Part shown: positions 16,235 through 25,129 of the stretch, piece by piece
Layout: the number at the start of each line of letters is the position of its first letter
Numbering within the stretch: position 1 is the first letter of the stretch
DNA from: Myxococcales bacterium
GTDB lineage: Bacteria > Myxococcota_A > Bradymonadia > REDH01
Assembly (NCBI GenBank): GCA_020633625.1
Contig: JACKDJ010000034.1
Coordinates: 1 to 39,079, forward strand
Reading direction: 5' to 3'
Length of the DNA stretch: 39,079 bases
The notes under the pieces: model-generated
What the model saw: the letters and a program-made list of their open reading frames with translations, nothing else
Told to the model about the DNA's origin: nothing
Database searches by the model: none
Program-made: the position numbers and the translations under genes

Positions 16235-17545
16235 CTAGCCCGCGACCGCTTCGAAAGCGTCGCGCGCCGCGGCGAGCGTTTGGTCGACGATCGTGTCGCT
16301 GTGGCCTGCGCCAACGAAGCCGGCCTCGAACGCCGAGGGCGCGAGGTAGACGCCGCGGTCGAGCATGGCGTGGAACCAGCGGCCAAACAGCGCCGTATCG
16401 GCCTTCTTGGCGTCGGCGTACGAGTGGACCGGGCCAGCCGCGAAGAACACACCAAACATCGCGCCCACCGACTCGCCGCACGCGTCGATGCCGACCTCTG
16501 CAGCGAGCCCGACGAGGCCGTCGACGAGACGCGCGGCGGCCGACTCCATGCGGTCGTAGAGCGCGTCGCCGCCTTCGGCGAGCAGACGCAGCGTCGTGAG
16601 CCCCGCGGCCATCGCGACCGGGTTCCCGCTCAGCGTGCCGGCCTGGTAGATCGGGCCCGACGGCGCGATCTGCTCGAGCAGATCGCGGCGACCGCCATAC
16701 ACGCCGACCGGCATTCCGCCGCCGACGATCTTACCGAGCGTCGTGAGGTCTGGCGTTACGCCGTAGCGCGCCTGCGCGCCGCCGAGCGCGACCCGGAAGC
16801 CGGTCATGACCTCGTCGAAGATGAGCAGCGCGCCGGTGCGCGTGGTCTCGCGCCGAAGCAGCTCCAAGAAGCCCGGCACCGGCGCGATGCAGCCCATGTT
16901 GCCGGCGACCGGCTCGACGATCACGCAGGCGAGCTGGTCGCCGTGTGTCGCAAACGCGGCCTCGACCGCGGCGAGGTCGTTGTATGCGACCGTGATTGTG
17001 TTCGACGCGACCTCGGGGAGCACCCCCGGGGTTCCGGGGATGCCGAGCGTCGCGACGCCGCTGCCGGCGTCGGCGAGCAGGCTGTCGCCGTGGCCGTGGT
17101 AGCACCCCGAGAACTTCAGGATGCGCGGACGTCCAGTCGCGCCGCGTGCGAGCCGAATGGCGCTCAGCGTCGCCTCGGTCCCCGAGCTCACGCAGCGCAT
17201 CATCTCCATCGACGGCATCAGCGTGGCGACGAGCTCTGCGAGCTCCGTCTCGGCCTCGGTCGGCGCGCCAAACGAGCTGCCGCGCCGGGCCGCCGCCTCG
17301 ATGGCCGCGACGACCGTCGGGTGGGCGTGGCCGAGGATCATCGGGCCCCACGAGCCGACGTAGTCGATGTAGCGGTGGCCATCGACGCAGTGCAGGTAGG
17401 GGCCTTCGGCGTGGTCGATGAACACCGGCGTGCCGCCGACGCCGCGGAACGCGCGCACGGGGCTGTTCACGCCGCCCGGCAGCCGCTTGCATGCGGCCTC
17501 GAACAGCTCCCCAGAGCGCGGGCGTCGCGACGTGTCGGCGATCAC
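16235..17545 (-). CDS. hemL: Glutamate-1-semialdehyde 2,1-aminomutase
   Basis: Cytoplasmic PLP enzyme converting glutamate-1-semialdehyde to 5-aminolevulinate in the C5 route to haem. It is 436 residues, the standard length. Seen: LPGGVNSPVRAF at the N-terminus, GSWGPMILGHAHP, SSGTEATLSAIRLAR, FSGCYHGHGDSLL, the PLP-site FDEVMTGFR, and the Schiff-base lysine K272 in LTTLGKIVGGGMPVG. All catalytic residues are present. The GTG start overlaps the gyrA stop (GTGA, 17542-17545), so translation is coupled to gyrA. Confidence 0.95.
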   Translation of the reverse strand: MIADTSRRPRSGELFEAACKRLPGGVNSPVRAFRGVGGTPVFIDHAEGPYLHCVDGHRYIDYVGSWGPMILGHAHPTVVAAIEAAARRGSSFGAPTEAETELAELVATLMPSMEMMRCVSSGTEATLSAIRLARGATGRPRILKFSGCYHGHGDSLLADAGSGVATLGIPGTPGVLPEVASNTITVAYNDLAAVEAAFATHGDQLACVIVEPVAGNMGCIAPVPGFLELLRRETTRTGALLIFDEVMTGFRVALGGAQARYGVTPDLTTLGKIVGGGMPVGVYGGRRDLLEQIAPSGPIYQAGTLSGNPVAMAAGLTTLRLLAEGGDALYDRMESAAARLVDGLVGLAAEVGIDACGESVGAMFGVFFAAGPVHSYADAKKADTALFGRWFHAMLDRGVYLAPSAFEAGFVGAGHSDTIVDQTLAAARDAFEAVAG

Positions 17546-20280
17546 TCGTCGCCCTCGGTGCTCGAGTCCTCCGACGTCACGTCGGGATCGTCGGCCGCGC
17601 TCTGGTCAGCGGCGATCTCGCTGGTCGCGTCGATCCCGTCGGTCGCGCTCTCTGCCGCGGCCTCGGTCTCGGGCTCGTCGCGCTCGGCAAACTGTGCGAG
17701 ACCGACGACGCGCTCCCCCTTCTCGAGGTTGATGATCCGGACGCCCTGTGTGTTGCGTCCGAGGACCGGCACCTCGCGGACGTGCGTCCGGATGATCTGG
17801 CCGCCGTCGGTGATCAGGATGATCTGCTCGTCGGGCGAGACGACGCGGCAGCCGGCCACGCGGCCGTTTCGCTCGGACGCCTTGATCGTGATGACGCCGA
17901 GTCCGCCGCGGTTCTGGAGCGGGTAGCGGGCGATCGGGGTGCGCTTGCCGTAGCCGTTCTCGGTGACGGTGAGCACGGTACGTCGGTCGGCGGCTCCGTC
18001 GTCGATCGTGTCGCCGTCGGCCTCGGCGGCGGTCGCGTCGGCCGCCGGCTCGGCCGCCGCGGGCTCCGCGGTCATGCCGTCGCTGTTCGCCGTCTCGTCG
18101 CCGTCGGCGTCGATCTCTTCCTCGGAGTCGACGAGACCCTCGAGCAGCAGGTCCTCGCGCTCCAAGACGAGCATCGCGATCGTGTAGTCACCTTCGCGCA
18201 GGCGGACGCCACGGACGCCGGTCGTCGCGCGGCCCATCGGGCGCGTGTCGGACTGCTTGAACGTGACGGCCATGCCGCGTGAGGTCGCGAGCTGGATGCG
18301 GTCGCCCTCGCGGCAGAGGCGCACGTTGATGAGCGCGTCGTCTTCGGCGATGTTCACCGCGATGATGCCGCCGGCGTGGATGTTCCGGTACGCGACGAGC
18401 GGGGTCTTCTTGATGGTGCCGTTGCGCGTCGCCGTGACGACGTAGCCGCCGTCGTCGAAAGAGCGGAACGGGAGGACGGCGGCGACCTTCTCGTCGGGTG
18501 CGACGGGCAGAAGGTTCACGATCGGCTTCCCCTTCGCGGCGCGGCCGCCGGCGGGGAGTTCGTGGACCTTGAGCGTGTATGCCTTGCCGGCCGTCGTGAA
18601 GATGAGGAGGGGGGCGTGTGTGTTCGTGACGAAGACGTCCTCGACGAAGTCCGCGTCCTTCGTCTCCATCCCCTTCAGGCCCTTCCCGCCACGCCGCTGC
18701 GTGCGGTACTCGCTGAGCTGCGTGCGCTTGATGTAGCCCGTGTGGCTGATCGTGACGACCTCGTCGAGGTCGTCGATCAGGTCTTCGATCGAGATGTCGC
18801 CGGCGATCGGGAGGATCTCGGTGCGGCGCGGGTCGCCGTAGGCGTCGTGGATCTCTTCGAGCTCGCGGCGGATGATACCGAGCAGCTCCGTCTCGGAGTC
18901 GAGGATCGCCTGGCAGCGCGCGATGAACGCGCTGACCTCGGCCATCTCTTCGAGCAGCTTGTTGATCTCGAGCCCGGTCAGCCGCTGCAGGCGCAGGTCG
19001 AGGATCGCCTGCGACTGAATGCGGTCGATCTCGAGGAGCGCCATCAGCGCCTCGCGCGCCTCGTCGGTGTCGGCCGACGCGCGGATGGTGCGGATGACCT
19101 CGTCGATCATGTCGACGGCCTTCTTGAGGCCCTCGAGGATGTGCAGCCGCTCCTGCGCCTTCTTCAGCTCGTGCAGCGTGCGCCGCGTCACGACGTCGCG
19201 CCGGAAGTCGAGGAAGCACTCCAGCATCTCTTTCAGCGAAAGGACGCGTGGCTGGCCGGCGACGATCGCGAGCATGTTGATGCCGAACGACACCTCGAGC
19301 GCAGTGCGCTTGAAGAGGTGGTTCAGCACGACCTGCGGGTTCATGTCGCGCCGCAGCTCGATGACCATCCGCATGCCGCGCCGGTCGGACTCGTCGCGGA
19401 GGTCCGTGATCCCCTCGACCGACTTCTCGCGCACGAGCTGCGCGATGCGCTCGATCAGCTTCGCCTTGTTTACCTGGTACGGGAGCTCGGTGACGATGAT
19501 CGAAGACTTGCCGGTCCGCTCGTCCTCTTCGATCTCCGTGCGCGCCCGAAGCCGCACGATGCCGCGGCCCGTCTCGTACGCGCTCTTGATGCCATCGAGC
19601 CGGTACATGAACGCGCCGGTCGGGAAGTCCGGCCCCGGCACGTGCTGCATCAGGTCGGCGACCGTCGCCTGCGGGTTGCCGATCAGGTGGATCGCGGCCG
19701 CGACCACCTCCCGAAGGTTGTGCGGCGGGATCCGGGTCGCCATTCCGACCGCGATCCCCTCCGACCCGTTCACAAGCAGGTTCGGGAACCGCGCCGGCAG
19801 CACCGTCGGCTCGAGCTCCTTCCCGTCGTAGTTCGGGATGAAGTCGATCGTGTCCTTCTCGATGTCCGACAGCAGCTCGCTCGCGATGCGCGTCATGCGC
19901 ACCTCGGTGTACCGGCTGGCCGCCGCCGGGTCGCCGTCGACCGAGCCGAAGTTCCCCTGGCCGTCGACCAGCGGCGCGCGCATCGAGAAGTCCTGCGCCA
20001 TGCGGACGACCGCGTCGTAGACCGCCGACTCTCCGTGCGGGTGGTACTTGCCGAGCACGTCGCCGACCGCGCGCGCCGACTTGCGGTACGAGCGGTTGTA
20101 CGTGTTCCCCGCCTCGAACATCCCGTACAGGATGCGCCGGTGGACGGGCTTCAGCCCGTCGCGGACCTCCGGCAGCGCGCGACCCACGATGATCGACATC
20201 GCGTAGTCCATGTAGGAGCTACGGACCTCGTCCTCGATCTTGACGGGTACGATCGACGACCCTTCGGTGGGCTCGGTCAT
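17542..20280 (-). CDS. gyrA: DNA gyrase subunit A
   Basis: GyrA cuts and rejoins DNA in the A2B2 gyrase that introduces negative supercoils. About 912 residues from ATG 20280 (a GTG six bases upstream is an alternative). Seen: DYAMSIIVGRALPEVRDGLKP, the winged-helix region with catalytic Tyr (AAASRYTEVRM, about residue 124), and the quinolone-resistance region HPHGESAVYD with the susceptible-type Ser and Asp. The C-terminal DNA-wrapping domain begins with the GyrA box QRRGGKG (about 528-534), which separates it from ParC. Unusual: an acidic Ala-rich insertion of about 58 residues between wrapping-domain blades (genomic about 17980-18153), and an acidic tail of about 40 residues. It shares a transcript with hemL. 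Confidence 0.97.
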   Translation of the reverse strand: MTEPTEGSSIVPVKIEDEVRSSYMDYAMSIIVGRALPEVRDGLKPVHRRILYGMFEAGNTYNRSYRKSARAVGDVLGKYHPHGESAVYDAVVRMAQDFSMRAPLVDGQGNFGSVDGDPAAASRYTEVRMTRIASELLSDIEKDTIDFIPNYDGKELEPTVLPARFPNLLVNGSEGIAVGMATRIPPHNLREVVAAAIHLIGNPQATVADLMQHVPGPDFPTGAFMYRLDGIKSAYETGRGIVRLRARTEIEEDERTGKSSIIVTELPYQVNKAKLIERIAQLVREKSVEGITDLRDESDRRGMRMVIELRRDMNPQVVLNHLFKRTALEVSFGINMLAIVAGQPRVLSLKEMLECFLDFRRDVVTRRTLHELKKAQERLHILEGLKKAVDMIDEVIRTIRASADTDEAREALMALLEIDRIQSQAILDLRLQRLTGLEINKLLEEMAEVSAFIARCQAILDSETELLGIIRRELEEIHDAYGDPRRTEILPIAGDISIEDLIDDLDEVVTISHTGYIKRTQLSEYRTQRRGGKGLKGMETKDADFVEDVFVTNTHAPLLIFTTAGKAYTLKVHELPAGGRAAKGKPIVNLLPVAPDEKVAAVLPFRSFDDGGYVVTATRNGTIKKTPLVAYRNIHAGGIIAVNIAEDDALINVRLCREGDRIQLATSRGMAVTFKQSDTRPMGRATTGVRGVRLREGDYTIAMLVLEREDLLLEGLVDSEEEIDADGDETANSDGMTAEPAAAEPAADATAAEADGDTIDDGAADRRTVLTVTENGYGKRTPIARYPLQNRGGLGVITIKASERNGRVAGCRVVSPDEQIILITDGGQIIRTHVREVPVLGRNTQGVRIINLEKGERVVGLAQFAERDEPETEAAAESATDGIDATSEIAADQSAADDPDVTSEDSSTEGDE

Positions 20281-20349
20281 GGGCACTGGAGGCTAGGAGA
20301 AGGGTCGCACGCGAGCGCGCACGCGCACGCGTATCAAGAGGTGGGGCGC

Positions 20350-20378
20350 ACCCTTGCACGGGCGGCCAGAGGCGTCAA
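20350..20378 (-). promoter_or_regulatory. Likely gyrA promoter
   Basis: On the minus strand TTGACG (20378-20373), 17-bp spacer, AAGGGT (20355-20350). The -35 is good and the -10 weak. It would give a leader of about 65 bases before the ATG at 20280. Confidence 0.4.
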
Positions 20379-20400
20379 TCGCGGCGCCGGCCCCGAACGC

Positions 20401-20500
20401 GCACAACCCTCGGGCGGGCCACTCGCACAACCCTCGGGCGGGCTACTCGCACAACCCTCGGGCGGGCTACTCCTGCGTAGTACCCTCGGGCGGGCTACTC
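20401..20500. repeat. 24-bp tandem repeats between the beta-propeller lipoprotein gene and gyrA
   Basis: Three consecutive 24-bp copies (20401-20424, 20425-20448, 20449-20472) begin GCACAACCCTCGGG and end GGGCYACTC; they differ at one base. After a ten-base interruption an 18-bp partial copy (20483-20500) runs across the stop codon of the upstream lipoprotein gene. The block lies directly upstream of the proposed gyrA promoter. Confidence 0.85.
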
Positions 20501-22570
20501 GTAGCGCTCGACGCAGACGTCCGTGCCCAGCAGGCTCGTCGCGCACTCGTAACCCGGGCAGCAGACATCGGTGGTCGCGCACGGACGCCCCGGCAGCACG
20601 CACTCGACCGGGCGGCACGTCGCGTCGACGCTCCCCTCGTCGGCGATGCACCGCAGCCCGACGCAGCAGTCGTCGTCGGTCTTGCACGCCTCGCCGTCCG
20701 CCAGGCAGCCGGAGCGCGCCCAGTAGCCCGTGATGTTCCCCTCGCGCACGTTCTGACCCGGCAGCCAGAACGCGGCGTGGCTGGGGTCGATGCCCGGCAC
20801 GTGCGCCACGTCGACGGCCATCACCCACAGCTGCTTCTCAGTCGTCACGTCGCCGTACGGCCGCGAGCTGTAGAACAGCAGCCAGTAGTACCCGCCCTCG
20901 CGGAACGGGCTAAACGCCGGCAACACCGAGTCGCCGTTCGGCGCGCCCCGAACGAGCTGCGTCCGGTCGCCGGTCAGCGGGTCCGCCAGCCACAACGTCG
21001 CCGGCGCGTCACCCCGGTTCGACGGGCCGACGCTGTACGCGAGCCACCGCGAGTCCGGGGTCCACGTCGGGTAACTCAGCGTGTCGCGCTCGCCGCCCTC
21101 GTTCGCGATCAACAGCCGCGCATCGCCGAACGTCTCCGTCGCGGCATCCCATGACACCGTCCAGAGGTTGCCCCAACGAAAGTCCCAATCGACCCCGCCA
21201 GGGTCGCGCTCGATGAACGCGATGGTCGTCCCGTCCGGACTCCACGCTGGGTGTGTCACCCGCCGGTCGCCCGCGTTGACCGCGTCGATGTCGCCAAGCC
21301 GCGCGATGCCGCCGGCCAGCCCGGGGGTAGTGTCGGCGAGCCACATGCGGCCGCCGAAGACGGCCGCGGCGCGGACCCCCGCCGGGTCGAAGCTCAGCGA
21401 GTCCCACTGAAAGCTCGTCCCGTTCTCGACGACCGGCGGGTCGGGTGCGCCAACCCAGGCGATGCCCGCCCGAGGGTTGTCGCCGCCGTTGTACATGAAC
21501 CCGATCCGCCCGCCGTCGCGAGTGATCGCGTGGCAGCCGCGGCACGTCCCGGACTCGGCGTTGTTTGGAAACAGCGGCCGTGCGCTCGGCTCGTCCGTCG
21601 GGATCTCCATGATGTCGCCGGTACGGATCTGCCAGTAGTAGACCGAGCCCTGCAGCGACGCGTCGGCGAGCTGGATGTGCAGCGGCGCCGCCTCCGAGGT
21701 TGGCAGGCCCACGCCCGGCGCCACCGACAGCTCGACGGTGATCGCCGCGGTCGGGTCGGCCGTCAGCAGGGCCCACGCCTCAGCGCTTGGCGCCCACGAG
21801 GTGACTCGCGTGTACCGCTCGAGCCGCGCGAACTCGGTGCGCGCCGAGACCCGATACAGGCCCCCGACGCTCCGCCACTGCAGCATCGGCGGGGCGATCC
21901 CCGCCGGGTAGACCACCCCGTCTTCGGGGTTCGCCCACGTCGGCGCGTCCGGGCCGCCGCTCCCGCCGAGTCCGAACGAGCCGACCTCTGTCGGATCAAC
22001 CCCCTCTTCGACCTCCAGCGCCGCGATCGAGATCTCGACGTGCGCCTCGGCGCGCCACGGGTCCAGGACCGCGCTCACGGTCGCCTCGCCTGGCACGTTG
22101 CCCGACGCGCTGAGCAGCCCTCCGGCGTCGACTCGCGCACGGGTCAGCGAGGTGGAGTGCCACTCGACCTCGCTCGTCACGTCGGAGCGCGTGCCGTCGG
22201 GCGCCTCGCCCCAGACCTGCAGCGTGGCCGATGTCGGTACGCCCAGCGCGGTCGCGAGCACGACGGTGTCTGGCTCGATCGTGAGCGCGACGAAGCGTGG
22301 CGGGGGCTCCACATCGACGCTGTCGTCGCTCCCGTCCATGGGTGCGACGTCGAGCTCGATGTCGTCGCCGCTGCCGTCGCCAGAGGCGTCGACGCCCGCG
22401 CGGACGTCGCGGCCGCGATCGGCGTCGTCCCGCGTCGCGGCGTCTCGCCCTTCTGTCTCGCCGACGTTGCCGGTCGCGCACGCCGTCAGCGCGATCGCGC
22501 AGAGCAGCCACGCCAACCGGCACACGGCCTTCGTGGCGGGCGCGCGGGTAGGGTCGGCGGCTGCGCGCAT
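20495..22570 (-). CDS. Lipoprotein with Ig-like domain, single haem-c motif, PD40-type propeller and Cys-rich tail
   Basis: A 691-residue lipoprotein (WLLCAIALTAC, lipid at Cys31) with an Asp-rich linker (about 38-85). An Ig-like BIG2-type domain follows (about 90-180: LTIEPDTVVLATALG, then DVTSEVEWHST). A CRGCH motif (about 341-345) is a single haem-c attachment site. After it come TolB/WD40-like blades with HPAWSPDGTTIAFIE and YPTWTPDSRWLAYSV. The last 75 residues hold Cys-rich repeats (CLADGEACKTDDDCCVGLRC and a second copy), probably disulfide-bonded. It is exported and surface- or periplasm-exposed. It is the last gene of the polysaccharide-type operon, four bases after the preceding stop. 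A role in electron transfer or polymer binding is possible but unproven. Confidence 0.78.
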   Translation of the reverse strand: MRAAADPTRAPATKAVCRLAWLLCAIALTACATGNVGETEGRDAATRDDADRGRDVRAGVDASGDGSGDDIELDVAPMDGSDDSVDVEPPPRFVALTIEPDTVVLATALGVPTSATLQVWGEAPDGTRSDVTSEVEWHSTSLTRARVDAGGLLSASGNVPGEATVSAVLDPWRAEAHVEISIAALEVEEGVDPTEVGSFGLGGSGGPDAPTWANPEDGVVYPAGIAPPMLQWRSVGGLYRVSARTEFARLERYTRVTSWAPSAEAWALLTADPTAAITVELSVAPGVGLPTSEAAPLHIQLADASLQGSVYYWQIRTGDIMEIPTDEPSARPLFPNNAESGTCRGCHAITRDGGRIGFMYNGGDNPRAGIAWVGAPDPPVVENGTSFQWDSLSFDPAGVRAAAVFGGRMWLADTTPGLAGGIARLGDIDAVNAGDRRVTHPAWSPDGTTIAFIERDPGGVDWDFRWGNLWTVSWDAATETFGDARLLIANEGGERDTLSYPTWTPDSRWLAYSVGPSNRGDAPATLWLADPLTGDRTQLVRGAPNGDSVLPAFSPFREGGYYWLLFYSSRPYGDVTTEKQLWVMAVDVAHVPGIDPSHAAFWLPGQNVREGNITGYWARSGCLADGEACKTDDDCCVGLRCIADEGSVDATCRPVECVLPGRPCATTDVCCPGYECATSLLGTDVCVERYE

Positions 22571-22574
22571 GCGG

Positions 22575-23702
22575 TCAGTCTCGGAGAATCTTTAGCATCA
22601 CGGGCACATAGAACTGCCAGAACACGGGCTCGAGCGCCAGCGTGTCGCGCCGGCGGTTCAGCAGCGCTTGCCCGCGGTGCACGCCCGCGACCGTATACCT
22701 TCCGGGGTCGAACGGGATGTTCCCGCCGTCGATGGGCATCGAGAACCGGTGCGACCGCCCGACCACGAACTCGGTCAGCGCCGGGTACGACAGGTGCAGC
22801 CCCGCCTCGTGAAACTCCTCGCTCGTAAGGACCAGCTCGGGCAGCAGGAGCTCGGCCAGCTCGAGCGCCTGCGGGCCCGGGTCGACCAGCGCGAACCACT
22901 TGTACAGAGGCGCGTCGGCGCGCAGGTCACCCAGCCGATCCGCCGCGGCCGGCGTGAACCGGACCCGCGGCGCGATGTGGCCGTAGTCCGGGTGCGACAC
23001 CACGATGAGCTCGCCCTCGTAGCTGAACATCACGAGTGACGGGTCCGTCGGCAGCGGCCGACCGGGGAAGTGCTCCTCGAAGAACGGCTCGAACCAGTCC
23101 GGCACGTCGGTGATGTCGTGCAGGTCTGGAAAGACGCGCCCGACCCAGCCGGTCCACTTCACTCCGAGCAGCTCCTCCATGCGCGCGCGCTCGTCGGGCC
23201 CGGTTGGCGGCGGCAGCGAGTTGAACTCGACGAGCAGGTCACGCCCCGCGCCGACGAACTCCTCGAGCGCGTCGATGTCCTCGTGCGAGATCCCCCCGAA
23301 GAGCTGCGGCGAGCGTGTCGGCTGAACGCGCGTCCCGGCGAGGATCTCCAGATCCATCTGGTACACGCCGTACGCGTCTGCGAGGACGAGCAGGTCTGCC
23401 GACCCGAGGGGCGTCTCCGAGAGCCGCACCGGGTTGGCGCGGTCTGCGGGCTGATAGCCGATGTAGTCGCGCGTGCGGTCCCACCGGCCGGTGGGACCTG
23501 GCGCGGGCACCTTCGCGTAGTTGAGCGCCCACATCAGGCCGCGGTGCGAGTGGTAGTTGTCGTATGGCACCGTGTAGTCGACGACGACGACGTGGCGGTC
23601 CGACGGCTTCTGCAGCGTCCAGATGATCGTCGGGAGCCACAGCGGTGTGAGAAGCAGCAGCAGGCCGAGGGCGATCCGCGCGACTGTCTTCGCGTTGTTC
23701 AA
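22575..23702 (-). CDS. Membrane-anchored periplasmic protein of the exopolysaccharide operon
   Basis: A 375-residue protein with one N-terminal helix (about 7-28: ARIALGLLLLLTPLWLPTIIW) and a large exported domain. Alternating strand-helix patterns (HVVVVDYTVPYDNYHSHRGLMWALN, SADLLVLADAYGVY, GRDLLVEFNSLPPP) suggest a Rossmann-like or class-I-amidotransferase-like fold. No Cys nucleophile motif (GxCxG) is evident, so amidotransferase activity is unlikely. The segments VKWTGWVGRVFPD and HDITDVPDWFEPFFEEHF look like conserved cores. It follows the GT2 synthase gene by 16 bases. It may help handle the polymer in the periplasm; not assigned to a named family. Confidence 0.65.
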   Translation of the reverse strand: MNNAKTVARIALGLLLLLTPLWLPTIIWTLQKPSDRHVVVVDYTVPYDNYHSHRGLMWALNYAKVPAPGPTGRWDRTRDYIGYQPADRANPVRLSETPLGSADLLVLADAYGVYQMDLEILAGTRVQPTRSPQLFGGISHEDIDALEEFVGAGRDLLVEFNSLPPPTGPDERARMEELLGVKWTGWVGRVFPDLHDITDVPDWFEPFFEEHFPGRPLPTDPSLVMFSYEGELIVVSHPDYGHIAPRVRFTPAAADRLGDLRADAPLYKWFALVDPGPQALELAELLLPELVLTSEEFHEAGLHLSYPALTEFVVGRSHRFSMPIDGGNIPFDPGRYTVAGVHRGQALLNRRRDTLALEPVFWQFYVPVMLKILRD

Positions 23703-23718
23703 GGCCGCGCCTCGCCGC

Positions 23719-25128
23719 TCACGACGGTCCCTTCTGCGCGAAGCCCTTCCGGACCATCGCGCCCCACTGCTTCTGACCGCGAATGAACGCGTACATGCCC
23801 TTTACGCGCCACCAGACGGTGAGCTGCCGGTAGCCAAAGTTCTCGAGCACCGCGTACCCGCAGATCTTGAGCAGGTCCGTCCAGCGACCGAACGCCGCGT
23901 AGGACACCTCCTCGAGCACGACCGCGAGCACGGACAGCATCACACCAAACAACACCGACACCGTCAGGAACAAGACCATGAACGGCACGTCGATGACGCC
24001 GAAGACGAAGCTGAACAACACGAACGCCACGCCGATCAGCTCGATCAGGGGGCCGAGCATCTCGAAGATCGCGAAGAACGGAAACACCAGCGTCCCAACC
24101 ACACCGTACCGCGGGTTCATGAACATCACGCGGTGGCGAAACACCGAGTCCATTAGCCCGCGGTGCCACCGGTCGCGCTGGCGGCCGAGCACGGCGAGGT
24201 CCTCTGGGACCTCGGTGTAGCAAGCGGAGTCCCAGACGAACACGATGCGATAGGGGGTGCCCTCTTCGCGCAGCCGGCGGTGCATCTTGACCACCAGCTC
24301 CATGTCTTCGCCGACCGTGTCGTGCGTGTAGCCGCCGCAGTCGATCGCGGTCTGGCGCTTGAAGAGACCGAACGCCCCCGAGATGATCAGAGTGCCGCCG
24401 AGCAGGTTCCAGCCGACGCGTCCGAACAGGAACGCGCGGAGGTACTCGACGACCTGAAAGCGCGCGACGCGGTTCGAGGGGAACCCGACGGACTCGACCT
24501 GTCCGCCTCGGATCTTGCACCCGTTTGCGACGCGGATCGTACCACCGCTGGCCACTGTGCGCTCGGGGTCCTCCATGAAGGGGAGGGCGACCTTGAGCAG
24601 TGCGTCCGGAAGAATGAGCGTGTCGGCGTCGATGCCGCAGAACAGCGGGAACTGCGCGACGTTGATGCCGCAGTTCAGCGCGTCTGCCTTTCCGCCGTTG
24701 TGCTTGTCGACGAAGATCAGCCGCGGCTCCGTTCGGGACCGGTAGATGCCGCGCACGTCTTTGGTGTGCACACGCATCCGGTAGACCGGGTGAACCGGGT
24801 ACAGGTCGAACGCCTCAATCATCGTGCCGACCGTGTCGTCGCGCGACCCGTCGTTGACGACGATGACCTCGAACTCCGGATAGCGGAGCGCGAGCAGCGC
24901 CTTGACCGACGCCTCGATGGTCAGCGCTTCGTTGTACGCAGGCGCTACGATCGAGACCGGGATCGTGTAGTAGCTCGACAGCGAGTGGTGGAGCTCGGTG
25001 TCGATCCGGCGCGCGTTGCGGAGCAGGATCTCGGCGAGCGACAGCAGCATCAGCACCGTGTAGCTGCTGTTGAGCACCAAGAAGAAGATCAGGAACGCGA
25101 AGTCGACCGCGCGGATCAGGGCGTCCAT
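23719..25128 (-). CDS. Processive-type family 2 glycosyltransferase (membrane polysaccharide synthase)
   Basis: A 469-residue inner-membrane GT2. An N-terminal helix (about 10-35) leads into the GT-A domain: SIVAPAYNEA (59-68), NDGSRDD (92-98), GGKADALN (146-152), the metal-binding DAD (168-170), GEDMEL with the ED pair (274-275) and QRDRW (317-321). QxxRW together with ED is the mark of processive synthases such as cellulose, hyaluronan and poly-GlcNAc synthases. The C-terminus has three or four membrane helices (about 343-410 and later) and a short basic tail; there is no PilZ domain. The ATG at 25128 lies one base after the upstream stop. Donor sugar and linkage cannot be read from sequence. 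Confidence 0.88.
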   Translation of the reverse strand: MDALIRAVDFAFLIFFLVLNSSYTVLMLLSLAEILLRNARRIDTELHHSLSSYYTIPVSIVAPAYNEALTIEASVKALLALRYPEFEVIVVNDGSRDDTVGTMIEAFDLYPVHPVYRMRVHTKDVRGIYRSRTEPRLIFVDKHNGGKADALNCGINVAQFPLFCGIDADTLILPDALLKVALPFMEDPERTVASGGTIRVANGCKIRGGQVESVGFPSNRVARFQVVEYLRAFLFGRVGWNLLGGTLIISGAFGLFKRQTAIDCGGYTHDTVGEDMELVVKMHRRLREEGTPYRIVFVWDSACYTEVPEDLAVLGRQRDRWHRGLMDSVFRHRVMFMNPRYGVVGTLVFPFFAIFEMLGPLIELIGVAFVLFSFVFGVIDVPFMVLFLTVSVLFGVMLSVLAVVLEEVSYAAFGRWTDLLKICGYAVLENFGYRQLTVWWRVKGMYAFIRGQKQWGAMVRKGFAQKGPS

Positions 25129-25129
25129 G

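Noticed and set aside
20401..20500. Tandem repeats as a CRISPR or a coding QPSGGL repeat
   Set aside because: Repeats are contiguous without spacers, and the reading that gives QPSGG units has no gene context.
18376..20733. Long plus-strand open frame opposite gyrA
   Set aside because: A high-GC antisense shadow; the minus strand is unmistakably gyrA.
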